DNA of 9,754 bases from Ponticaulis sp. (GTDB lineage: Bacteria; Pseudomonadota; Alphaproteobacteria; Caulobacterales; Hyphomonadaceae), in contig PABS01000014.1 in the NCBI GenBank assembly GCA_002699325.1, positions 1 to 9,754 of the forward strand. Direction: 5' to 3'. The translations under genes were made by a program, and so were the position numbers. Of this stretch, positions 1 to 6,138 are shown piece by piece; the stretch's first letter is position 1; each line of letters opens with the position of its first letter. The notes beneath the pieces are model-generated. The model was not told the origin of the DNA and searched no databases. It saw only the letters and a program-made list of their open reading frames with translations.

Positions 1-112
1 ACGTATGGTGAACCGCACCTTCGGTGAGCCATCCAGCCAGCTGCGCGAGCGCCATGACGCAAGTGACTTCGATACGAAGACCCAGGACAAGATCGAAGCA
101 GAAAAGCTTTGA
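1..112 (+). CDS. C-terminal tail of an unidentified protein (5' end outside window)
   Basis: Codons read in the frame beginning at base 2 are open from the window edge to a TGA at 110-112. The visible tail is about 36 residues, hydrophilic and charged, ending DKIEAEKL. It contains an in-frame ATG at 5-7, but no credible ribosome binding site can be assessed so close to the edge, so a longer gene entering from the left is more likely than a 35-residue one. It has no recognisable motif and I cannot name a family. It converges on the EAL-like gene, with 7 bp between the two stop codons, and no obvious terminator hairpin lies in the gap. A chance open frame remains possible. Confidence 0.45.
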   Translation, partial: RMVNRTFGEPSSQLRERHDASDFDTKTQDKIEAEKL

Positions 113-119
113 TGTGCGC

Positions 120-1370
120 TCACGCAGCGCTTTCAGCGTTATGAATGGTCGGCTCCAGTATTGGCAGGTCGCGAAGTTCGACCTGCTGAGCTGGCGCGCA
201 GACTGATAGTGGCGCGGTGACGGCATCACCTGAAGCGTAGACGAGGCCGGCGCCCATGCAGTGGCGCAATTCTTCGACCGTAGAGATGCCTGAAATGGAG
301 CCCCTCAAGCCGGCGGACTTCATCTCCGGCAGTCGTCGCAAAAAGCGCTCCACCGCCTTACTTCGTTGATTTGACCGTATCGCATAGGTGTCGAGCGTTA
401 TGCCGTGGAGACCACATCCCTGAAAAACACTCAGATCAAAATCAGGATCACTCACCTGCCAGTCAATTAACCTGAACCAGTGCGAAAATTCCCCGAAGAA
501 TCGTTGAACAACGCTTGACCCTGGCTTTCCCGGGCAACCGAAAACAGATAGAATCATACTCTGGCGGACCCAATCTGGATGGGTGCGCACCAGTGCGAGG
601 AATTTTTCTCTGTCCTTACTGGAAAGGAGCGAGCTGTAGCTTAGCGGCACGACGAGAATCATCGACCTGTTTTGCTTGCTGCCGGTCTGAAGCAGATAGC
701 TCGCCTTGTCGAAGATGCGGTTTGAATAATCGATAGCTTGATCGCCGCGCAGCTCCAGATAGTGACCGATATTGATGTCTTGGCGCAGCGCTGGATTGAT
801 CCCGTCGCGGTGATTGGCTGCAGGCGTAATGGCATAAGATAGCAGGACTTTGTGGCGACATAACAGAATGCCGCGATAAAGCAGGTCGCGCTTTCCTGGT
901 AATGCCTCGAAGGCAGGTGCATTTGGCTGTGCTTCAGCCAGACGACGTTCTTTGATTTTTTTGAGATACTTTTGAGAGCGCGCGCGGGCTTGCGCTTCAG
1001 ACTCTGTCAGGAAACGCGCTACCTCGACGTCTTCGCCGCTGTAGAATAACACGTCTCCATCGGCGTCGCGTTGCGTGCCGAACAGGAACTCCATGATCTG
1101 TTTCTGTAGGGTTTCTACATAATCATCGAGCTGTTCTGGCGGACATGTTCCTTTCAGGGCGAAGGCTGTGGCAGAGACTTTCTGGTAGGTAAACGGAGCG
1201 CGTACTTCTGACTCCAGAAAAGTCGAAAGGCTTCGGGCGAAAGTGGTTGACTGATTCACCGCATCGGCTTCGCTACGGCTGAGACGCAGAGAAATCAATC
1301 GCATAGCGCCCGTACTCGTGGAGGGAGCGCACGCTTCAGAAGTCTGGATTGGTTGCTGACTCTTGCTCAT
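120..1370 (-). CDS. Degenerate EAL-domain-like protein, probably catalytically inactive
   Basis: This 416-residue soluble protein has no signal peptide or membrane segment. Residues about 160-390 follow the layout of an EAL (cyclic-di-GMP phosphodiesterase) domain. There is a start-of-domain strand (LLYRGILLCRHKVLLSY, from 163), a central VVPLSYSSLL segment (240-249) where EAL proteins have their 'vNvS' strand, and an ending with GLRGSISGISTVEEL (354-368) then GAGLVYASGDAVTAP (373-387). These resemble the family's 'GVET.eEl..l...G.d..QG' and '..P' endings. The catalytic signatures are not visible: no ExLxR where the EAL motif should sit, and no DDFG-like motif. Residues about 24-100 could be a decayed GGDEF-like region, which is weaker. 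Residues 120-150 are charged and helical. The family would suggest a c-di-GMP sensor or scaffold, but that is inference. The ATG at 1368-1370 has only a weak GAGAA upstream. The gene is divergent from rarD. Confidence 0.6.
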   Translation of the reverse strand: MSKSQQPIQTSEACAPSTSTGAMRLISLRLSRSEADAVNQSTTFARSLSTFLESEVRAPFTYQKVSATAFALKGTCPPEQLDDYVETLQKQIMEFLFGTQRDADGDVLFYSGEDVEVARFLTESEAQARARSQKYLKKIKERRLAEAQPNAPAFEALPGKRDLLYRGILLCRHKVLLSYAITPAANHRDGINPALRQDINIGHYLELRGDQAIDYSNRIFDKASYLLQTGSKQNRSMILVVPLSYSSLLSSKDREKFLALVRTHPDWVRQSMILSVFGCPGKPGSSVVQRFFGEFSHWFRLIDWQVSDPDFDLSVFQGCGLHGITLDTYAIRSNQRSKAVERFLRRLPEMKSAGLRGSISGISTVEELRHCMGAGLVYASGDAVTAPLSVCAPAQQVELRDLPILEPTIHNAESAA

Positions 1371-1394
1371 AGCGTTCTCGGTGGTCTTTTATTG

Positions 1395-1413
1395 TTGTTA
1401 TCGTATTGTTATA
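1395..1413 (-). promoter_or_regulatory. Possible promoter/operator of the EAL-like gene
   Basis: An AT-rich patch lies just upstream of the - strand start. On the - strand it offers TATAAC (1408-1413) as a possible -10 element. Two copies of the heptamer TTGTTAT (+ strand reading) occur at 1395-1401 and 1406-1412, 11 bp apart, which is about one helical turn. No convincing -35 hexamer is seen. This is a weak call based on base composition and the repeat. Confidence 0.25.
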
Positions 1414-1551
1414 GGTCGACCGCACAAATCAGGGTTGAAGAAAGTCGATAAAATTTTCTAGATCGCTGCGTCATGTCAAAGTTTTGCAGTGAGGTTGCCA
1501 AAAAGCGGTCCGTTGTTGCGCTTCATTCAAGCAGAGCTATCGACACCTGAT

Positions 1552-1572
1552 AGCAACCATCGGGTGGTTGCT
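1552..1572 (+). promoter_or_regulatory. Leader hairpin upstream of rarD
   Basis: AGCAACCA (1552-1559) and TGGTTGCT (1565-1572) form a perfect 8-bp inverted repeat around a 5-nt TCGGG loop. It ends 43 nt before the rarD ATG. Downstream, CCTCC (1580-1584) is exactly complementary to the rarD Shine-Dalgarno GGAGG (1606-1610), so the leader could also fold to hide the ribosome site. No T-run follows the stem, so it is not an intrinsic terminator. It matches no riboswitch class I know. Confidence 0.35.
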
Positions 1573-1605
1573 GATCGGTCCTCCCACATATATGGGCTTC
1601 GGACC

Positions 1606-1610
1606 GGAGG
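1606..1610 (+). promoter_or_regulatory. Shine-Dalgarno that sets the rarD start
   Basis: GGAGG is followed by a 5-nt spacer to the ATG at 1616. This favours the start at 1616 over the in-frame ATGs at 1568 and 1592, which would add 16 or 8 residues that do not look like the amino end of a RarD protein. Confidence 0.8.
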
Positions 1611-1615
1611 CAGAC

Positions 1616-2515
1616 ATGACACCAGATACTCGACTTGGCTTTCTGGCTGCTCTGGGCGCCTATGTGATCTGGGGTTTCCTGCCGGTTTTCTTCAAACTTC
1701 TGCAGCACCTGCCGCCCGCTGATGTGCTGGCCTACCGAATCTTCTGGTCCGTCCCTATGGGGTTGGTTTTACTGGCAGTTTCCCGGCGGTGGCGCGATTT
1801 CCTGGCCCTTCTGAAAAGCCGTGACCTGAGGTGGATCATGGTCTCAGCGGTACTGATCGGCGTGAACTGGCTAGTCTATATCTGGGCGGTGACCGAAAAC
1901 CGGGTGATGGAAGCGAGTCTCGGCTATTATCTGAACCCGCTGGCCAATATCGCGATCGCCTCGATTTTCCTGTCAGAGCGACTGCGCCGCGTGCAATGGG
2001 TCGCTGTGGCGATTGCGGGCTGCGCTGTCGCGATCGAGACAATCGCACTGGGTCGGCTGCCCTGGGTGTCGCTGGTCCTGTGCTTTTCATTCTGCTTTTA
2101 CGGCGTGATCCGTCGCCGCGTTCAGACAGATAGCCGTGTGGGTTTCACTCTCGAGGTTCTCATCCTGTTGCCAGCTGTACTGATCTGGCTTGGATTTGCG
2201 GAGGCTGATGGACGAGGGCCGGAAACGCTGGGCATCGCGAACATGCTATTGCTGGTGTGTGCGGGACCGGTCACGGCTATTCCGCTCATTCTGTTTGCAA
2301 TTGGGGCAAAGCGCCTGCGGTTCTCCACCATCGGTATCATGCAATATATTGCGCCCAGCCTGCAGTTTATCTGCGCGCTGGCCTTTGGTGAGGAACTGAC
2401 GCTTATGCGCGCGGGCACCTTTGCGCTGATCTGGATCGCGCTTGTGATCTTCTCGCTGGATGCGTTTGGAAATGAGCGGAGAATGCGACGTGCTGCAGCG
2501 CTCAAGCCGCTTTAG
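1616..2515 (+). CDS. rarD: RarD-type EamA family inner-membrane transporter
   Basis: The product is a 299-residue polytopic membrane protein with about ten hydrophobic segments, the usual length and topology for RarD in the drug/metabolite transporter superfamily. Family-like signatures are GAYVIWGFLPVFFK (14-27), YRIFWSVP (40-47), NWLVYIWAV (84-92) followed by EASLGYYLNPL (99-109), the IFLSERL segment (117-123), and IGIMQYIAPSLQF (239-251) before FGEEL. The substrate is not established for this family; the name comes from an old chloramphenicol-sensitivity phenotype. The start at 1616 follows a strong GGAGG. The gene is preceded by a long leader with a hairpin, and its stop codon overlaps the 3' end of the convergent response regulator. 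It has no partner genes in an operon. Confidence 0.9.
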   Translation: MTPDTRLGFLAALGAYVIWGFLPVFFKLLQHLPPADVLAYRIFWSVPMGLVLLAVSRRWRDFLALLKSRDLRWIMVSAVLIGVNWLVYIWAVTENRVMEASLGYYLNPLANIAIASIFLSERLRRVQWVAVAIAGCAVAIETIALGRLPWVSLVLCFSFCFYGVIRRRVQTDSRVGFTLEVLILLPAVLIWLGFAEADGRGPETLGIANMLLLVCAGPVTAIPLILFAIGAKRLRFSTIGIMQYIAPSLQFICALAFGEELTLMRAGTFALIWIALVIFSLDAFGNERRMRRAAALKPL

Positions 2516-3033
2516 AAGCTGACCGCGTCGTCGTCTTCTATATCTTCCATGCGATCTTTGCGGCGTTCCGGGCCACGATAGGTCGGGTCATCGCGACGGC
2601 GTCTGTCCGGGCCGAAGTAAGTTGACGAACGGATGAAGTCGCGCGGCTTGTTCACCACCGAGATGATACGGCTGTAGAGTGTCTTCGCATTGATCGGTTT
2701 GCAGCAGAACTCTGTGACGCCCGCATCGCGGGCCGCACGCACCTTGGATGGCTCGGAGTGGGCCGTGACCATGATGATTGGCACATACGGGTTTGGAGAG
2801 TCGTCGGAATTGCGCACAAGCTGTGTGAATTCGATTCCGTCCAGAACCGGCATGCGATAGTCAATGAACATCAGGTCAATAACGTTCGCCTTGATGATTT
2901 CAAGTGCTTCAGCCGGATCCTGAACGAGGAAAACCTCATCAAAACCAAAGCCGCGCACCATTGTGCCAAGGATGCGCAGCATGTGGATGTTGTCTTCCAC
3001 AATCAGGACGGAAAGTTTTTTATTCGGCTGCAT
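2512..3033 (-). CDS. Stand-alone response regulator, receiver domain plus basic tail
   Basis: The 173-residue protein has one receiver (REC) domain at residues 7-128. The expected phosphorelay residues are all present: acidic pair E13/D14, phosphoacceptor D58 in FIDYRMP, T90 in IIMVTAH, and K112 before P113. There is no DNA-binding or enzymatic output domain. Instead a tail (residues about 129-173) carries two copies of TYxGPxRR, at 138-145 and 151-158, and then an acidic end (EDIEDDD). Single-domain regulators of this type usually act by protein contact in a phosphorelay or on a target complex; its partner is not in the window. A GGAG lies 6 nt before the ATG at 3031-3033. The tsaD terminator upstream implies its own promoter between 3034 and about 3132. 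Its stop overlaps the stop of rarD by 4 bp. Confidence 0.9.
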   Translation of the reverse strand: MQPNKKLSVLIVEDNIHMLRILGTMVRGFGFDEVFLVQDPAEALEIIKANVIDLMFIDYRMPVLDGIEFTQLVRNSDDSPNPYVPIIMVTAHSEPSKVRAARDAGVTEFCCKPINAKTLYSRIISVVNKPRDFIRSSTYFGPDRRRRDDPTYRGPERRKDRMEDIEDDDAVSF

Positions 3034-3132
3034 CTGGAGCTCCGGAAATCTCAGATCGCCAGCACTTTAAACGGCCAAGAGTTAACAGGCCGATAGTTTT
3101 TTGAAACTTGTCCTGAAGCCGCTGAAGGACGC

Positions 3133-3169
3133 AAAAAAAAGGCTTTGGCGCGTTTCAGCAGCCAAAGCC
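3133..3169 (-). terminator. Intrinsic terminator of tsaD
   Basis: Read on the - strand, GGCTTTGGC (3169-3161), an 11-nt loop and GCCAAAGCC (3149-3141) form a perfect 9-bp stem followed at once by eight Ts (3140-3133). This is a textbook Rho-independent terminator. It lies about 83 nt after the tsaD stop and separates tsaD transcription from the response regulator gene on the same strand. Confidence 0.9.
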
Positions 3170-3251
3170 CGTAAGATTTGCCAAATGTGCGAGAATGACA
3201 CGTGTGATCAATCTCGAAGAATCCATTGCGTGAAGCATGCCAATTGGCTGG

Positions 3252-4358
3252 CTAGGCCTTGGCGCCGCGCTTGCCCCCACCAAAGACGGGCGCACTTGCA
3301 GCGGCGGCTTCATCGAGCGGCCAGCGGGGACGTGCTGCAAGCGAGAGCTCTGATTTCAAACCATTTATAAGCCGGAGCGCACCGGCATAGGCAATCATCG
3401 CGCCATTGTCCGTGCACCATTTCAGGGGTGGTGCGTGGAAGCTGAAACCCTGCTCGGCACACAGATCTGTCAGCGCTGAACGCAACATCTGATTGGCGCC
3501 GACGCCACCTGCAATGACGAACCGGTGTTCGGTTTCCTCTGCACTGGCCTGAGCGTGTGCCTGCATGGCACGGCGTGTTTTTTCCACAAGAACATCGCGA
3601 ATGGCGGCCTGAAAACTGGCGCAGATATCTGCGAGGGCGTCAGCGGTGAGTTCACGCGATTGCGCTTCGCGCAGGACAGCCGTCTTGAGGCCGGCAAAGG
3701 ACATATCAAGTCCCGGCCTGTCGAGCAGCGGACGGGGAAAAGCAATCGCTGTCGGGTCGCCGTTCAGCGCGCATTTTTCCACGGCGGGTCCACCGGGAAA
3801 GCCAAGGCCAAGCGTTTTAGCGGTCTTGTCGAAGGCTTCGCCCACAGCGTCGTCAATGGTGGAGCCGAGGCGGTGATACCGGCCGAGCCCCTCGACCCGG
3901 ATGAACTGGCAGTGGCCGCCCGAGACAAGGAGCAGAAGATAGGGGAAGTCTACTGGTTCACCGAGGCGCGGCGAGAGCGCGTGTCCTTCAAGGTGATTGA
4001 CCCCGATAAAGGGCTTGCCCGTGGCCAGCGCCAGGGCTTTGGCTGTCATCATGCCAACCATGACACCGCCAATGAGCCCGGGGCCGCTGGTTGCAGCAAA
4101 TCCGTCAATCTCATCCAGTGTCACTCCAGCCTCTTTCAGCGCTGCGCGGACGGTCTCATCGCAAACATCTGCGTGTGCCCGCGCGGCGATTTCCGGCACG
4201 ACCCCGCCATAGGCGCGGTGAGCATCAAACTGGCTGGCAATCACCTCCCCCAGCACGTCAGGGCCTGAGGAATCCAGACGCAGAACCGCTGCGGCTGTCT
4301 CGTCACAGCTTGTTTCAATACCGAGTACGGTCTTTGGCAGGGTAGGGGCTTGCTCCAT
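3252..4358 (-). CDS. tsaD: tRNA N6-adenosine threonylcarbamoyltransferase TsaD
   Basis: TsaD transfers threonylcarbamoyl from threonylcarbamoyl-AMP to A37 of ANN-decoding tRNAs, working with TsaB and TsaE in bacteria (family knowledge). The 368-residue sequence shows the ASKHA-fold signatures: [10 protein letters not shown] (13-22), [12 protein letters not shown] (51-62), the metal ligands H122 and H126 in HLEGH, VSGGH (145-149), and TDNGAMIAY near the C-terminus with D317 as the third predicted metal ligand. The length is normal for alphaproteobacteria, with a short Ala/Gly/Lys tail. The start at 4358 is right after a 72-bp divergent region shared with hemC, and the gene ends in a strong intrinsic terminator. 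In many alphaproteobacteria a gpsA gene follows tsaD; here none does. Confidence 0.97.
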   Translation of the reverse strand: MEQAPTLPKTVLGIETSCDETAAAVLRLDSSGPDVLGEVIASQFDAHRAYGGVVPEIAARAHADVCDETVRAALKEAGVTLDEIDGFAATSGPGLIGGVMVGMMTAKALALATGKPFIGVNHLEGHALSPRLGEPVDFPYLLLLVSGGHCQFIRVEGLGRYHRLGSTIDDAVGEAFDKTAKTLGLGFPGGPAVEKCALNGDPTAIAFPRPLLDRPGLDMSFAGLKTAVLREAQSRELTADALADICASFQAAIRDVLVEKTRRAMQAHAQASAEETEHRFVIAGGVGANQMLRSALTDLCAEQGFSFHAPPLKWCTDNGAMIAYAGALRLINGLKSELSLAARPRWPLDEAAAASAPVFGGGKRGAKA

Positions 4359-4430
4359 GATGGACGGGGTTGTAGCCCTTCTGATCCGTTTCGCAACGCC
4401 TCAGAACAGAAGAGATAACAGGCTGATTGA
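4359..4430. promoter_or_regulatory. Divergent tsaD / hemC promoter region
   Basis: These 72 bp separate two start codons pointing away from each other, so they must hold at least part of the promoters of both tsaD and the hemC operon. A GATAAC (4414-4419) is a possible -10 for hemC and would give a very short leader, but I see no convincing -35 partner. No clear dyad operator or riboswitch fits in this space. Confidence 0.5.
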
Positions 4431-5378
4431 ATGACGATACTCAGAATTGGCACACGGAACTCTCCTCTGGCGCTCGCGCAGGCGCGCTGGGTGTCCGAGC
4501 AGATCGAGTCCGTCTCCCATGGCGGCGTCACGTGTAAGATTGTCGGAATGACCACCACAGGCGATCAATTACAGGATCGCAGCCTGATTGATGCCGGCGG
4601 GAAAGGGCTTTTCACCAAGGAGCTGGACCTGGCGCTTGAGCGCCGTGAGGTCGATCTTCTGGTCCACTCACTCAAGGATGTTCCTGTTGAGTTGCCCGTC
4701 GGGCAGCGCATTCTGGCCTATCCGCAGCGCGAAGATCCTCGCGATGCGTTTGTGAGCCTGAAATACAAATGGTTTTCCGAGCTGCCCGAGGGCGCGACGG
4801 TCGGCACATCCAGCCTGCGCCGCAGAGCTTTCGTTCTGGCAAAGCGCCCAGACCTGAAGGTCGTGGAGTTTCGCGGCAATGTGCAGACGCGCTTGCGTAA
4901 ACTAGAAGACGGCGTGGCCGACGCCACCTTCCTCGCCTGTGCAGGACTGCGTCGACTTGGTCTGCATGACGAGGTGGGCTCTGGCATGGATGCGAAGGAC
5001 TTTCTGCCAGCGGTCGGACAGGGCATTCTGGCGATCGCTGCCTATCCTGAACAGCTTTCAGATGATGCCCAAAGGGCCGTTCGGGAACTGAACCATGTCG
5101 AGACAGAGCGCGCCGCGATTTCTGAGCGAGCGGCGCTCAGCGAGCTTGATGGCTCCTGCCGGACGCCGATTGCGGCCCACCTCTTTCATGAGGGGGCGGG
5201 GTGTTATCGGCTGATGGTTCAGACCGCACACCCGGACGGCACGCCAATGTATGCCGCAGAGAAGATGCTGGAGGGGCTGGAGCTCTTCCTGCAGGATTTC
5301 CGCGCGCTCGGTCACGAGGTCGGTAAAGAGATTCTCGCACAGGCCGGAGGGCGCCTGCCTCACCTGGAAAACCAGTGA
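4431..5378 (+). CDS. hemC: Porphobilinogen deaminase (hydroxymethylbilane synthase)
   Basis: The cytosolic enzyme polymerises four porphobilinogens into hydroxymethylbilane on a covalently bound dipyrromethane cofactor. The 315-residue sequence has all family marks: IGTRNSPLALAQA near the amino end, TTTGD (41-45), GGKGLFTKEL (56-65), the catalytic aspartate D83 in HSLKDVP, the arginine-rich GTSSLRR (125-131) and RGNVQTRL (148-155), LPAVGQG, and the cofactor cysteine C243 in DGSCRTPIAAH. It is complete and of normal length. An in-frame TGA at 4428-4430 directly precedes the ATG, so the start cannot lie further upstream; the Shine-Dalgarno is weak. It heads the hemC-hemD-mic60-hemY operon, with hemD starting 1 nt after its stop. 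Confidence 0.97.
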   Translation: MTILRIGTRNSPLALAQARWVSEQIESVSHGGVTCKIVGMTTTGDQLQDRSLIDAGGKGLFTKELDLALERREVDLLVHSLKDVPVELPVGQRILAYPQREDPRDAFVSLKYKWFSELPEGATVGTSSLRRRAFVLAKRPDLKVVEFRGNVQTRLRKLEDGVADATFLACAGLRRLGLHDEVGSGMDAKDFLPAVGQGILAIAAYPEQLSDDAQRAVRELNHVETERAAISERAALSELDGSCRTPIAAHLFHEGAGCYRLMVQTAHPDGTPMYAAEKMLEGLELFLQDFRALGHEVGKEILAQAGGRLPHLENQ

Positions 5379-5379
5379 T

Positions 5380-6111
5380 ATGCCGGTGGTCGTGGTCACG
5401 CGGACAGAGCCCGGCGCCAGCGAGACCGCTGCGCATCTGACCCAGCTCGGCCATGATGTTATCAAGGCACCAGCCCTTGAGATCGTCTCCAGAGAGATTG
5501 AGCCCGGCTGGGAGCCTGAGCCTGGCGAGAAGCTGATCTTTACCAGCATGAATGGCGTGATGGCATATCTGGATGCTGGATGGTCCACTGATCACTTCGC
5601 GGTCTGTGTCGGACCTGCTACGAGCGAAGCGGCAGCACTTGGCGGTTTTACGGACACCTTCAATGCCGATGGCAATTCTGATCAGCTGGTATTCTGTATT
5701 CAGGAAATGTTCGAGCCGGGCAAAGACAGGTTTGTCCATTTCGCCAATGATGCGGCCGCTGGCGAGGTGTGTCGACGGCTAGGGGAGAGCGGGTTTGATG
5801 TGCGCTTTGTTCCGCTCTACAGTACGCGGAACGTGGACTGGGAAGAGGTCCGCCACGCCTGGAGTTGCACGGCGGGAAGTCGGTTCATTCTGCTGGTCCA
5901 TTCCGCCAAGGCTGCGAACGCTATCAGCCGCTGGATTGAACAATCGGGAACCGACCTGTCTACCAGCGCGCTAGTTGCCATATCAGAGCGTTCTGCCAGT
6001 CCGCTTAAAACGCTGAACTGGCATTGCGTTTACATTGCAGACGAACCAAATGAAGTGAAGCTTACAGAAGCCCTTCAAAAGGCTGTCGAAGCCGGTGTAT
6101 CATCCGGCTAA
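5380..6111 (+). CDS. hemD: Uroporphyrinogen-III synthase
   Basis: HemD closes hydroxymethylbilane with inversion of ring D to give uroporphyrinogen III, the product of the step after HemC. The family is very divergent in sequence. This 243-residue protein keeps the recognisable anchors: VVVTRTEPGA (3-12) with TAAHLTQLGHDV after it, FTSMNGV (54-60), VGPATSEAA (77-85), HFANDAAAGEV (120-130), VPLYSTR (144-150), VHSAKAA (173-179) and AISERSASPL (200-209). The chosen start at 5380 is 1 nt past the hemC stop (TGATATG), suggesting translational coupling; longer in-frame readings would run back into hemC. The assignment rests on both motifs and position after hemC. Confidence 0.93.
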   Translation: MPVVVVTRTEPGASETAAHLTQLGHDVIKAPALEIVSREIEPGWEPEPGEKLIFTSMNGVMAYLDAGWSTDHFAVCVGPATSEAAALGGFTDTFNADGNSDQLVFCIQEMFEPGKDRFVHFANDAAAGEVCRRLGESGFDVRFVPLYSTRNVDWEEVRHAWSCTAGSRFILLVHSAKAANAISRWIEQSGTDLSTSALVAISERSASPLKTLNWHCVYIADEPNEVKLTEALQKAVEAGVSSG

Positions 6112-6138
6112 ACTTGTTTCCGGAAGGTTTTTCCATTT

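Noticed and set aside
1568..1615. Upstream in-frame ATGs for rarD (1568 and 1592)
   Set aside because: GGAGG at 1606-1610 lies 5 nt before the ATG at 1616, and the upstream residues do not resemble the start of this transporter family.
3067..3085. Possible CtrA site (TTAA pair) upstream of the response regulator
   Set aside because: The two TTAA motifs are separated by 11 bp, not the 7 bp expected for the CtrA consensus.
3101..3370. + strand open frame across the tsaD terminator and the tsaD 3' end
   Set aside because: It crosses the terminator hairpin and A-run and overlaps tsaD; its product is very basic with no motif and no good ribosome site.
3525..4268. Long + strand open frame (247 codons) antisense to tsaD
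   Set aside because: It lies wholly inside tsaD, whose product has every family motif. The antisense translation is Cys/Arg/Gly-rich with no recognisable domain, and antisense openness is common in GC-rich genes.
5251..5379. Longer in-frame start for hemD inside hemC
   Set aside because: The extra 43 residues are a shadow of hemC. The family's amino end VVVTRTEPG begins directly after the ATG at 5380, and coupling to the hemC stop fits that start.
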